DNA of 64,000 nt, taken from the NCBI GenBank assembly GCA_025351005.1, contig JANXWS010000003.1, positions 62,001 through 126,000 on the forward strand, written 5' to 3'. The stretch is from Pseudomonadota bacterium. GTDB lineage: Bacteria; Pseudomonadota; Gammaproteobacteria; Steroidobacterales; Steroidobacteraceae. The position numbers and the translations under genes were made by a program. The notes under the pieces are model-generated. The model saw nothing but the letters and a program-made list of their open reading frames with translations, ran no database searches and was not told the origin of the DNA. Positions 25,978 through 34,958 of this stretch are shown one piece after another. Positions within the stretch are counted from its first letter, which is position 1. Each line of letters starts with the position of its first letter.

Positions 25978-27030
25978 ATGAAGAAGATCCTGATCCTCGG
26001 AGTCAACGGATTCATCGGCCACCACCTGAGCCGCACGATCCTCGCTGCGAGCGACTGGCAGATCTGGGGCATGGACATGCAGGACGACCGCGTCCGGCCG
26101 CTGCTCGACGATCCGCGCTTCCATTTCTTCGAGGGCGACATCACGATCAATCACGAGTGGGTCGAGTACCACATCCGCAAGTGCGACGTGATCCTGCCGC
26201 TGGTCGCGATCGCCACGCCCGCGACCTACGTGCGCGATCCGCTGCGCGTGTTCGAGCTCGACTTCGAGGCCAACCTGCCGCTGATCCGCCAGTGCGTACG
26301 CTACCGGAAGCGCGTCGTGTTCCCGTCGACCTCCGAGGTCTACGGCATGTGCGCGGACACCGAGTTCCACCCGCAGACATCGAACCTGGTGCTCGGCGCG
26401 ATCGAGAAACAGCGCTGGATCTACTCCTGCAGCAAGCAGCTGCTCGACCGCGTGATCTGGGCGCATGGCCAGCGCGACGGGCTCGACTTCTCGTTGATCC
26501 GGCCGTTCAACTGGGTCGGCTCGGGTCTCGACTCGCTCGCGACCGCGAAGGAAGGCTCGAGCCGGGTCGCGACCCAGTTCCTCGCGCACATCGCGCGCGG
26601 CGAGGACATCCGCCTCGTCGATGGCGGCCGCCAGCGCCGATGCTTCACGCACATCGACGACGGCATCGACGCGCTGATGCGCGTCATCCGCAACGACGGC
26701 GGCATTGCGACCGGCAAGATCTACAACATCGGCAACCCCGCCAACGACCTGTCGATCCGCGAGCTCGCGCAACGGATGATCGCGATCGGAAAAAAACATC
26801 CGGCCTACTCGCGCCAGGCGCAGAAGGTCGGCATCCGCGAGGTCGGTTCCGCCGAGTTCTACGGCAAGGGCTACGAGGACGTGCAAAGCCGCGTGCCGTG
26901 GATCGAGAACACGCGTCAGGACCTCGGCTGGAAGCCGACCGCCGGCATGGACGAGATCCTGACGTCGGTATTCGACGCCTATGCGGCCGAGGTCACCGCG
27001 GCCGCAAGCCTGATCGACAACGACGCCTGA
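25978..27030 (+). CDS. arnA: UDP-glucuronate decarboxylase (ArnA C-terminal half as separate gene)
   Basis: A 350-residue extended short-chain dehydrogenase that oxidises and decarboxylates UDP-glucuronate to UDP-4-keto-pentose with NAD+. NAD-binding GVNGFIG is at 8-14; ArnA-specific catalytic Ser-119 and Glu-120 lie in PSTSEVYGMC; the YxxxK pair is Tyr-149/Lys-153; RRCFTHIDDGIDAL carries the conserved Arg. It follows the formyltransferase gene by 4 bp. Similar to UDP-xylose synthases, but the context and the STSE motif favour the ArnA role. Its own ATG with a GTGACCTC leader is unremarkable. Confidence 0.93.
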   Translation: MKKILILGVNGFIGHHLSRTILAASDWQIWGMDMQDDRVRPLLDDPRFHFFEGDITINHEWVEYHIRKCDVILPLVAIATPATYVRDPLRVFELDFEANLPLIRQCVRYRKRVVFPSTSEVYGMCADTEFHPQTSNLVLGAIEKQRWIYSCSKQLLDRVIWAHGQRDGLDFSLIRPFNWVGSGLDSLATAKEGSSRVATQFLAHIARGEDIRLVDGGRQRRCFTHIDDGIDALMRVIRNDGGIATGKIYNIGNPANDLSIRELAQRMIAIGKKHPAYSRQAQKVGIREVGSAEFYGKGYEDVQSRVPWIENTRQDLGWKPTAGMDEILTSVFDAYAAEVTAAASLIDNDA

Positions 27031-27057
27031 GCGGCCCGCCGCCCGGCGCCGCGCCCC

Positions 27058-27972
27058 GTGCAGATCGCGCTCAAGGTCGACGTCGATACCTACCGCGGCA
27101 CGCTCGAGGGCGTGCCGGCGCTCGTCGCCGAGCTCGGCCGGCGCGGCCTGGCCGCGAGCTTCTACTTCAGTCTCGGACCCGACCACACCGGCCGCGCGCT
27201 GCGGCGCGTCCTCCGTCCGGGATTCCTGTCCAAGGTGCGCCGCACCTCCGTCGTCAGCCACTACGGGCTGCGCACGCTGCTGTACGGCGTGCTGCTGCCC
27301 GGCCCGCACATCGGCCGGCGCGCGGCCGCGGTGCTGCGCGCCACGCGCGACGCCGGCCACGAGACCGGCATCCATTGCTACGACCACGTCTACTGGCAGG
27401 ACAACGTGGCCGACGAAGGCGCGGCCTGGACCGCACGCCAGGTCGGGCTCGCGGCCGATGCCTACCGCGCGGTGTTCGGCGGCAACGCGCGCGCCCACTG
27501 CGCGGCCGGGTGGCAGGTCAACGCCCACCTGCTCGCTCTCGAGGACCAGCTCGGTCTCGACTACGCGAGCGACAGCCGCGGCACGCACCCGTTCCTGCCG
27601 GCGCTCGACGGCGTCTTCGCCGCCTGCCCGCAGCTGCCGACGACGCTGCCGACGCTCGACGAGCTGATCGGCCTCGACGGCCGCGACGTCCAGGGCGCGA
27701 TCGACCGGCTGCTCGACCTCACCGCGGCCCCGCCGGCTGCCGGGGCGCACGTGTTCACGTTGCACGCCGAGCTCGAAGGGCAGCGTTTCCGGGAACCGTT
27801 TCTGCGCCTGGTCGACTGCTGGCGGGGCCGCGGCGCTGAGATCGTGACGCTGGCGCGGCTGCGCGCCCAGCTCGACCCGGCGCGGCTGCCACGGCATGCA
27901 ATCGAGCAGGGCGAGATTCCCGGGAGGAGCGGCCGGCTTGCGGTGCAGGGCGGGCGATTGACGGCGGCCTAG
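27058..27972 (+). CDS. arnD: 4-deoxy-4-formamido-L-arabinose-phosphoundecaprenol deformylase ArnD
   Basis: A 304-residue NodB/polysaccharide-deacetylase-fold enzyme removing the formyl group on the lipid carrier before flipping. Metal and catalytic motifs: KVDVDTYRGT (6-15), HETGIHCYDHVYWQ, SDSRGTHPFLP and VFTLHAELEG, all ArnD-like. The GTG at 27058 gives the usual N-terminus. It is the last gene of the operon; the flippase genes arnE and arnF that normally follow are absent here. Confidence 0.92.
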   Translation: MQIALKVDVDTYRGTLEGVPALVAELGRRGLAASFYFSLGPDHTGRALRRVLRPGFLSKVRRTSVVSHYGLRTLLYGVLLPGPHIGRRAAAVLRATRDAGHETGIHCYDHVYWQDNVADEGAAWTARQVGLAADAYRAVFGGNARAHCAAGWQVNAHLLALEDQLGLDYASDSRGTHPFLPALDGVFAACPQLPTTLPTLDELIGLDGRDVQGAIDRLLDLTAAPPAAGAHVFTLHAELEGQRFREPFLRLVDCWRGRGAEIVTLARLRAQLDPARLPRHAIEQGEIPGRSGRLAVQGGRLTAA

Positions 27973-28171
27973 GGCCGGGCGAAGGGAGCGCGCTTGCGCG
28001 CATCATTGCGAATCGACGCCTGAGCCGAACCGCCCTGGCCCGGGCGTTGACCGCGACGCCCGAGCAGCGGGCCAAACCGGGCCTTTGTGACCATCCAGTG
28101 CTCGGCGCGCAGCGGATGAGGGCAGGATCAAGAGCGAGACGAGGCGGTACCTGACGCAGTGTCAACCGGCC

Positions 28172-28522
28172 CTAGTCCGCCCGGCACCGGGGCTCCGATC
28201 GCTCGAGCACCATTGCGAGCAGATTGGCGACGGTGCGGTGCGCCTCGACCGGGTGGCGCAGCGGCCGCTCGGCGTGCAGCCGGTAGTGATTGCGCCGGCC
28301 GTCGCGCCGGCGCTCGACGATACCGGCGGCCTCGAGGTCGGCGACGATCTTCTGCACCGCGCGCTCGGTGATGCCGACCGCGAGCGCGACGTCGCGGAGC
28401 CGCAGCGCCGGGTCCCCGGCAATGCACACGAGGACGTGGCCGTGGTTGCTGAGGAAGGTCCACTGCCGCGGACGCGCCGGCGCGACACCGGGCCGGCGTC
28501 CTTCGGCTGCGCGGGCGGTCAC
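28172..28522 (-). CDS. Small winged-helix transcriptional regulator
   Basis: A 116-residue protein that is essentially one winged-helix domain: LRLRDVALAVGITERAVQKIVADLEAAGIVERRRDGRRNHY around residues 40-80, with the recognition helix ERAVQKIVADLE and the basic wing RRDGRRNHY. It resembles ArsR/MarR-like small regulators but lacks metal-binding cysteines and a clear ligand domain. The GTG start at 28522 is tentative. It is divergent from htpX across a 215-bp spacer, so autoregulation or control of htpX is plausible but unproven. Confidence 0.75.
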   Translation of the reverse strand: MTARAAEGRRPGVAPARPRQWTFLSNHGHVLVCIAGDPALRLRDVALAVGITERAVQKIVADLEAAGIVERRRDGRRNHYRLHAERPLRHPVEAHRTVANLLAMVLERSEPRCRAD

Positions 28523-28737
28523 GGCCCTACTCCCGGCTGCCTGATCTGCGAAATTGTTTTCACGGTATGATGTTCGTCAGTGACCGTTCCGGAGTCAAGC
28601 GTCGCAGAGCCGGCGGCGGACGCCGAGCGGTCCGGTGGAGACCTTGAATTGCCGCGAGCGCCCCCCACAACAGCAACGGCGGCCGCCGCGCGGCCACCTC
28701 CGTCGACCCGTGTCCGAGCCTGAAGGAGACCGATCCC

Positions 28738-29619
28738 ATGCTGCGCGTGCTGCTGCTCGTCGCCACGAACTTCGCCGTGCTGATACTCGCGAGCGTCACG
28801 CTGAACCTGCTCGGCGTTGGCCCGTGGCTGACCCAGCAGGGCATCCAGTACGGCCCGTTGCTGGTCTTCGGCGCCGTGATCGGCTTCGGCGGCGCGTTCT
28901 TCTCCCTCGCGATCTCCAAGTGGAGCGCCAAGCAGGCGATGGGAGTTCGGATCATCGAGACGGCGCGAGACGACACCGAGGCCTGGCTGGTCGCGACCGT
29001 GCGCCGTCTGGCACAGTCGGCCGGCGTTGGCATGCCCGACGTCGGCGTGTTCGACTCGCCGCAGCCGAACGCATTCGCCACCGGCGCCCGTCGCGATCAC
29101 GCGCTCGTCGCCGTCAGTTCCGGGCTGCTCGCGCGCATGAACCGCGCCGAGACTGAGGCGGTGCTCGGCCACGAAATCACCCATGTCGCCAACGGCGACA
29201 TGATCACGCTGACGCTGCTGCAGGGCGTCGTCAACACGTTCGTGTTCGTGCTGTCGCGCGTGATCGGCAACCTGGTCGACAGGCTGGTTTTCCGCCAGTC
29301 GGGGCGCAGCGCAGGTCCGGCGTACTGGATCACCTCGCTGGTGGCGCAGATCGTTCTCAGCTTCCTCGCGACCATGATCGTCATGTGGTTCTCGCGGCGC
29401 CGCGAGTTCCGCGCCGACGCGGGCGGCGCCAAGCTCGCCGGCCGCGACGCCATGGTCGCCGCGCTGACGGAACTGAAGAAAGTGCAGACCGAAGCGCTGC
29501 CCCAGCAGCTGCGGGCCTTCGGCATCGCGGCCGGCGACGAAGGCGGCGCGCTCCGGCGCCTGTTCATGAGCCATCCGCCGCTCGACGAGCGCATCGCCGC
29601 ATTGAACGCGGGCCGCTGA
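28738..29619 (+). CDS. htpX: Membrane zinc metalloprotease HtpX
   Basis: A 293-residue inner-membrane heat-shock protease of family M48 that degrades misfolded membrane proteins. Four hydrophobic segments (two at 3-58, two around 155-215) flank the active site HEITH at 145-149, with the third zinc ligand Glu in RREFRADAGGA. N-terminal LRVLLLVATNFAVL and the NAFATGARRDHALVAVS motif are characteristic. The ATG at 28738 follows a GGAGACC site. It is monocistronic. Confidence 0.95.
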   Translation: MLRVLLLVATNFAVLILASVTLNLLGVGPWLTQQGIQYGPLLVFGAVIGFGGAFFSLAISKWSAKQAMGVRIIETARDDTEAWLVATVRRLAQSAGVGMPDVGVFDSPQPNAFATGARRDHALVAVSSGLLARMNRAETEAVLGHEITHVANGDMITLTLLQGVVNTFVFVLSRVIGNLVDRLVFRQSGRSAGPAYWITSLVAQIVLSFLATMIVMWFSRRREFRADAGGAKLAGRDAMVAALTELKKVQTEALPQQLRAFGIAAGDEGGALRRLFMSHPPLDERIAALNAGR

Positions 29620-29887
29620 CCGGAGCCCGCGGCGATCCGCCCGCGGGCCGGCCCGACTCCGCCCATCCGCCCCCGCCGCTGTCCGCCCGGCGAGCGCCGG
29701 TGCTAGGCTGCCAGCGGTGCTGCTGCTGAGGCCGACCGCGGCGCCCGGCTGCGAGGCCCCCTCGGCCGGCCGCGGCGAGCCTCGCCGCTGCGCCCGGCGA
29801 CGCCGGCGGATTCGGAGACCGAATGGAACGTCCTGCGTGGCCGGCCCGTAGCAGCGCACGCCGCGAGACCCGCGGAGCGACCGCCTG

Positions 29888-31330
29888 ATGGCCGCGCAAC
29901 CGTCGACGGCCGCGCTTGCGGCGCTCAAGGACGCCCTCGGCCCGGGCGGCTGGCTCGAATCCGCCGCGGACGTGGAGCCTTTCCTGACGGACTTCCGTCG
30001 TCTCTACCACGGCACGACCGCGCTCGTGGCACGACCGGCGACGGTCGCGCAGGTCGTGCGGGTGGTCGCCGTCTGCGCCCGCGAGCGCCTCGGCATCGTC
30101 CCGCACGGCGGCAACACGAGCTACTGCGGAGGCGCGACCCCGGACGCCTCGGGCGCCGAGATCGTGCTCAGCCTCGCGCGCTTGAACCGCGTGCGCGACG
30201 TCGACGCCGGTGGCTTCACCCTCTCGCTCGACGCCGGCTGCACACTGGCGGCCGCGCAGGCCGCTGCGCGCGCGGCGAACCGACGCCTGCCGTTGTCGCT
30301 CGGCTCCGAGGGCAGCGCGCAGATCGGTGGCACGCTCTCGACCAATGCCGGCGGCACGGCGGTGCTGCGCTTCGGGATGATGCGCGAGCTGGTGCTCGGC
30401 CTCGAGGTCGTGCTGCCCGACGGCCGCGTGCTCGACCAGCTGAAAAGCCTGCGCAAGGACAACACCGGCTACGACGTCAAGCAGTTGTTCCTCGGCGCCG
30501 AGGGCACCCTCGGCGTGATCACCGGCGCCTGCCTGAAGCTGTCTGCAGCACCCGGAGACTACGTCACGGCGCTGGCGGCTGTCGGCGGCATCGGCGAGGC
30601 CGTGGCGCTGCTCGGCCGGATCAGGGACGCATTCGGCGACGCGGTCGAGGGCTTCGAGTACGTGCCGCGGATCGCACACGAGCTCGCGCTCGCCGGGCTG
30701 CCGGGCATCGTCAGGCCCTTCGATCGCCCGCATCCGGCCTTCGCGCTGATCGAGCTCGCGGTGCCGGGCGCCGAGCCCGGCGTCGGTGATCGCTTCGGGG
30801 AGTTGCTCGGGGCCGAGGCCACGGCGGGGCGGATCCGCGACGCGGTGGTCGCGCGTTCCGGGCCGCAGCGCGACTCGCTCTGGTACCTGCGCGAGCACGT
30901 GCCGGAGGCGCAGACCCGGGCCGGTGCCTCGATCAAGCACGACGTGTCGCTGCCGCTCGCGCGACTGGCGGAGTTCGTGGCGCGGGCCGAACAGGTACTG
31001 GCCGGGATCGCTCCCGCCGCCCGGATCGTCGGCTACGGGCACGTCGGCGACGGCAACCTGCACTTCAACCTGAGCCCGCCCGCGGGCGTGCTGCGCGGCT
31101 CGGCGGCGGAGCGCGAGTTCCTCGCGCTTGCGCCGCAGGTCAACCGCGCGGTCCACGACCTGGTCGCCGAGCTCGGCGGCAGCTTCAGCGCCGAGCACGG
31201 CATCGGCCGCCTCAAGGTCGCCGAACTCGAACGCTACGAGGACCCGGTCGCGCTCGACCTCATGCGGCGGATCAAGGTCGCGTTCGACCCGCACGGCATC
31301 ATGAATCCGGGCAAGGTGCTGCGCCGGTGA
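29888..31330 (+). CDS. FAD-linked D-2-hydroxyacid dehydrogenase (D2HGDH/GlcD type)
   Basis: A 480-residue flavoprotein. The FAD_binding_4 domain (about 40-220) contains VPHGGNTSYCGG, SLGSEGSAQIGGTLSTNAGG and LRKDNTGYDVKQLFLGAEGTLGVIT; the C-terminal cap has the metal-binding GYGHVGDGNLHFN and EHGIGRLKVAEL. It likely oxidises D-2-hydroxyglutarate or D-lactate and passes electrons to a quinone or ETF. No GlcE/GlcF partners are nearby. The ATG at 29888 fits. Its stop overlaps the acetyltransferase start (GTGA). Confidence 0.88.
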   Translation: MAAQPSTAALAALKDALGPGGWLESAADVEPFLTDFRRLYHGTTALVARPATVAQVVRVVAVCARERLGIVPHGGNTSYCGGATPDASGAEIVLSLARLNRVRDVDAGGFTLSLDAGCTLAAAQAAARAANRRLPLSLGSEGSAQIGGTLSTNAGGTAVLRFGMMRELVLGLEVVLPDGRVLDQLKSLRKDNTGYDVKQLFLGAEGTLGVITGACLKLSAAPGDYVTALAAVGGIGEAVALLGRIRDAFGDAVEGFEYVPRIAHELALAGLPGIVRPFDRPHPAFALIELAVPGAEPGVGDRFGELLGAEATAGRIRDAVVARSGPQRDSLWYLREHVPEAQTRAGASIKHDVSLPLARLAEFVARAEQVLAGIAPAARIVGYGHVGDGNLHFNLSPPAGVLRGSAAEREFLALAPQVNRAVHDLVAELGGSFSAEHGIGRLKVAELERYEDPVALDLMRRIKVAFDPHGIMNPGKVLRR

Positions 31331-31953
31331 GCGGCGGGGGGCCCCGGTCGTCACGCGAGCGCCGCCCGCGCGCTGCGGTCCGGGCGAGGCTCGCGCTGCC
31401 GCTCGTCACGTCGCGGCTTGAGCTGCGCGAGTTCGTGCGCGCCGACCTGGCGTCGCTGGGCGCGGTCGCAGACGACCGGCGGGTCCGCCAGTTCGCGCCG
31501 GCTGAGAGTCGCGCGCTCGACGCGGCGCGCCGGGCCGCGACCGGCCCGCGGAGCGCGCCGCGCCGCGCCTATGAGTTGGCGGTGATCGTGCGGCGCAGCG
31601 GCAAGCTGATCGGAGCCTGCGACCTGGCGCTCGCCGGGCGGCGTGCGGCCGACATCGGCTTCATGCTGGCGCCACGCCATTGGGGCTTCGGCTATGGCAC
31701 CGAGGTTGCCGCGGCGCTGGTCGGGTTCGGCTTCGAGCAGCTCGCGCTCGAGCACTTGTCGGCCGTGGTCGCGATCGAGAACGAGCGCTCCCGGCACGTG
31801 CTCGAGAACGCCGGGCTCGTCTGGGAGGGCCTGATGCCGCGCGCGCTTCGCATCGGCGGGCGCTGCTGGGACTGCCACCGCTACACCATCGACCGGCCAC
31901 GCTGGCTGGCCGGTCAGGCGCCTTGCGCGACTCCGGCCGCGCGCGGATCATGA
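31327..31953 (+). CDS. GNAT acetyltransferase, RimJ/RimL-like
   Basis: A 208-residue protein with a RimJ/RimL-type GNAT domain (about 25-190): LVTSRLELREFVRADLASLG, DIGFMLAPRHWGFGYGTEVA (acetyl-CoA-binding pyrophosphate loop) and ENERSRHVLENAGLVWEG. It probably acetylates a protein N-terminus or small amine; the substrate cannot be told. The GTG start overlaps the dehydrogenase stop by 4 bp, suggesting coupled expression; the first 25 Arg-rich residues are not part of the fold and the true start may be internal. Confidence 0.8.
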   Translation: MSGGGPRSSRERRPRAAVRARLALPLVTSRLELREFVRADLASLGAVADDRRVRQFAPAESRALDAARRAATGPRSAPRRAYELAVIVRRSGKLIGACDLALAGRRAADIGFMLAPRHWGFGYGTEVAAALVGFGFEQLALEHLSAVVAIENERSRHVLENAGLVWEGLMPRALRIGGRCWDCHRYTIDRPRWLAGQAPCATPAARGS

Positions 31954-31975
31954 CGGCTGCGCCGGGGGGAGATCG

Positions 31976-34936
31976 ATGAAGCCGCTGCCGCGTTTCCTCA
32001 AGAGTCCGCGGACCGGCGTCGCGATCGCGGCGCTGGTGGTCGCCTACGTCGCCGGTGGCTTCCTGCTGGTGCCGCGCCTGGTCGCCAACGCGGCACACTC
32101 GTTCTTCGAGACCCACTACCACCGCCACATCGAGATCGGCCGCGTTGCCTTCAATCCGCTGACGCTCAAGCTCGCGGTCGACAAGTTCGTGGTGCCCGAC
32201 GCCGACGGCGCGCCGATGCTCGCCTTCGACCATCTCGGCCTGGGGTTGTCGCTCGCGTCGCTGTTCCGTGGCGGCCTCGACCTCGGCGAGGTCTCCCTCG
32301 ACCGACCACGCGCGCTGCTGGTGCGCCGCGCGGACGGGCGCGTCAACGTCATGGACCTGGTGCCGCCGCCGGATCCGCACTCGAACCCAAATGCGCCGCC
32401 GCCGCGCCTCTGGATCCACGCGCTCGCGATCCGCGGCGGCGAGGCCAGCATCGTCGGCCAAGAGCCGGGCGGCGCCCTGCACCTGTCGCTGGCACCGATC
32501 TCGATCACACTGCAGGATTTCAGCACCCGCAGCGAGGGCAACGCCTACCACGTCGTGGCGAGTTCGTCGCACGGTGAGCAGTTCGACTGGCGCGGGACCT
32601 TCGGGATCCAGCCGCTGGCCTCCAAGGGCAGCTTCAAGGTGAGCCACCTGCAGGTGCAAACACTGTCAGCGATCGGCGTCGACCTGGCGCCGCTGGAGCT
32701 CGCCGGCGGCGAGATGGGGCTCGACGGCCGCTACGATTTTGCGGAGCAGGCGGACAAACTGTCGCTGCAGGCGCAGGTCACCGAGCTCCAGGTCACGTCG
32801 CTGGCGCTGCGCCCGACCGGCGAGCACGACAGCTGGATCGTGGTTCCGCGGCTGGTGGCGACCGACACGGCGCTCGACCTCGCCGCGGCAACCGTGCGCG
32901 TCGGCCACGTGCTGGTCGAGGCTCCGACGCTGAAGGCGTGGCGCGACCGCGATGGCAGCATCAGCCTGACGCGACTCGCGCCGGCGGCCGGCGGCGCTCC
33001 GTCCGCCGGCGCCACGGCGCGCGCCGGCGCGCCAGAGGCGAAGCGCTGGCAGCTGGCCGTGCCCGACATCCGAGTGACCGGCGCCGATGTCAGCCTCGAG
33101 GACCGGATGCCGGCTCGGCCCGCGAGCCTGCACCTGGCGCCGCTGGAATTCAGCGTCGGCGGCTTCGCGAGCCCGGCCGCAGGGCCGTTGATGGTGACGC
33201 TCGACACGGGCGTCAACGACACAGGCCGCCTCACCGCGAACGGATCGCTGACGCTCCAGCCGCTGGCCGGCCGGTTCGACGTCGAAGCGCGCGCGCTCGC
33301 CCTCACCGCGGCGCAGCCGTACCTCGAGCGCGCGACCGCGCTCACGATCAGTAGCGGCACGGCGAGCCTGAAGGGCGCGGCGATCATCGGCCCGGCCGCC
33401 ACCGTCGGCTTCCAGGGCGACGCCGAGGTCGATGACCTGCGCACCGTCGACAACGCGCTCGGGGAGGACTTCGTAAAGTGGCAGAGCCTGCGCTTCAACG
33501 GCGTCCGGGCGCAGAGCGGGCCGAGCTCGCTGTCGATCCGCGAGGTGGTCGCGCGCCAGCCGTTCGCCCGCGTGATCATCGGCTCGAACGGCGTCACCAA
33601 CCTGCACGTCGCGCTCCGGCTGCCCGGCCCTGCGGCCGAGGCTGCTCCCGGCACGACGGCGACCGCCGCAGCGACCCCGCCACCCGCGCCGGCGCCGCCA
33701 GAACCCGCGGCGGCTGCGGCTCCGGTCGCACCGGTCGCGATTGGACTGGTACGGATCAGCGACGGATCTATGAACTTCGCCGACTTCACGGTCAAGCCGA
33801 GCTTCGCGACCGGCATCCACGAGCTCGCCGGCACGATCAAGGGGCTGTCCTCGAAGCCTGGCGCACGCGCCGACGTCGACCTCGCCGGCAAGGTGGATCG
33901 CTACGCGCCGATGACCATTACGGGCGAGGTCAACTTCCTCGCCGCCGTCGCCTACACCGACGTCAAGATGAGCTTCAAAAACATGGAGCTGACGGGGCTC
34001 TCGCCCTACTCCGGCCGCTTCGCGGGCTACCAGATCGACAAGGGCAAGATGTCGGCGGACCTGAGCTACCACGTCGAGAACCGGGTGCTGACGGCCGGGC
34101 ACAAGCTGTCGATCAACCAGCTGCAGCTTGGCGAGCACGTCGACAGCCCGGACGCGACCAAGCTGCCGGTCAAGTTCGCGATTGCGCTGCTCAAGGACGG
34201 CAATGGCGTCATCGACCTCGAACTGCCGGTCACCGGCAGCCTCGACGACCCGGAATTCAGCGTCGGCCCGATCATCTGGAAACTGTTCGTGGGCCTTCTG
34301 ACCAAGGCGGTCACGGCGCCTTTCAAACTGCTCGGCGCGCTGTTCGGGGGCAACGAGGAACTCGAGTTCGTCGACTTCCCGGCCGGCAGCGCCGTGCTCG
34401 ACGCGGCCGGCCGCGCGAAGCTCGCCTCGCTCGTCAAGGCGCTGGCCGCGCGCCCCGCACTCAACATCGACGTGCCGCAGGTCGTCGCGCCGGCCGTCGA
34501 CTCGGTCGTGATCGCCCGGCAGCAGTGGCTGGCCGACCTGGACGCCCGGGCCCGCCGGCGGCTCGGCGCGCATGCCCAGGAGCCGGGCGCGGTCGAGCGG
34601 CTGCTCGCCACTCCCAAGGACTACCGCGCCCTGCTCGAGGACGCCTACCGCGACAACTTCGGCCACCCGGCGGTACTGCCGCAGCCGGCGGCCTCGCCGG
34701 GCACGCCGCCACCCGAGCCGCAGGCCGCGGCGATCGCCTGGCTCGAGGCACAGCTGAAGCCACTCGTCGTGGTCGGCTCGCTCGAGCTCGCCGCGCTTGC
34801 CGACCAGCGTGCGGCCGCGGTGCAGTCGGCGCTGCTGGACGGCACTGGCGTCGACCCGACGCGAGTGTTCGTGATCAAGAAGGCGCCGATCGACACCGCG
34901 AGTGCGCCGGTGCGGATGCAGCTCGCGCTGCACTGA
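31976..34936 (+). CDS. Large DUF748-domain envelope protein (AsmA-like)
   Basis: A 986-residue protein with a single N-terminal membrane anchor (residues 17-37, AIAALVVAYVAGGFLLVP) and a long beta-rich periplasmic part. Family markers are the N-terminal YHRHIEIGRVAFNPLTLKL and the C-terminal FKNMELTGLSPYSGRFAGYQ, GKMSADLSYHVENRVL and DPEFSVGPIIWK segments of DUF748. An Ala/Pro-rich linker lies at about 551-585. AsmA/DUF748 proteins are thought to bridge the periplasm for lipid transport; a role in outer-membrane homeostasis is inference. It starts 22 bp after the acetyltransferase gene. Confidence 0.85.
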   Translation: MKPLPRFLKSPRTGVAIAALVVAYVAGGFLLVPRLVANAAHSFFETHYHRHIEIGRVAFNPLTLKLAVDKFVVPDADGAPMLAFDHLGLGLSLASLFRGGLDLGEVSLDRPRALLVRRADGRVNVMDLVPPPDPHSNPNAPPPRLWIHALAIRGGEASIVGQEPGGALHLSLAPISITLQDFSTRSEGNAYHVVASSSHGEQFDWRGTFGIQPLASKGSFKVSHLQVQTLSAIGVDLAPLELAGGEMGLDGRYDFAEQADKLSLQAQVTELQVTSLALRPTGEHDSWIVVPRLVATDTALDLAAATVRVGHVLVEAPTLKAWRDRDGSISLTRLAPAAGGAPSAGATARAGAPEAKRWQLAVPDIRVTGADVSLEDRMPARPASLHLAPLEFSVGGFASPAAGPLMVTLDTGVNDTGRLTANGSLTLQPLAGRFDVEARALALTAAQPYLERATALTISSGTASLKGAAIIGPAATVGFQGDAEVDDLRTVDNALGEDFVKWQSLRFNGVRAQSGPSSLSIREVVARQPFARVIIGSNGVTNLHVALRLPGPAAEAAPGTTATAAATPPPAPAPPEPAAAAAPVAPVAIGLVRISDGSMNFADFTVKPSFATGIHELAGTIKGLSSKPGARADVDLAGKVDRYAPMTITGEVNFLAAVAYTDVKMSFKNMELTGLSPYSGRFAGYQIDKGKMSADLSYHVENRVLTAGHKLSINQLQLGEHVDSPDATKLPVKFAIALLKDGNGVIDLELPVTGSLDDPEFSVGPIIWKLFVGLLTKAVTAPFKLLGALFGGNEELEFVDFPAGSAVLDAAGRAKLASLVKALAARPALNIDVPQVVAPAVDSVVIARQQWLADLDARARRRLGAHAQEPGAVERLLATPKDYRALLEDAYRDNFGHPAVLPQPAASPGTPPPEPQAAAIAWLEAQLKPLVVVGSLELAALADQRAAAVQSALLDGTGVDPTRVFVIKKAPIDTASAPVRMQLALH

Positions 34937-34958
34937 CGGCGGCCGCGATCGCCGCCGC

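Noticed and set aside
25909-27897. 662-codon minus-strand frame across the arn genes
   Set aside because: Antisense to arnA (both halves) and arnD, which have intact catalytic motifs; no domain in the translation.
27973-28171. Search for tRNA or small RNA in the arnD/regulator gap
   Set aside because: No cloverleaf, TpsiC-like GGTTCGA word or terminator was seen.
32666-34933. 755-codon minus-strand frame opposite the DUF748 gene
   Set aside because: Shadow of codon position bias; the composition is Arg/Asp/Gln-rich with no motif.
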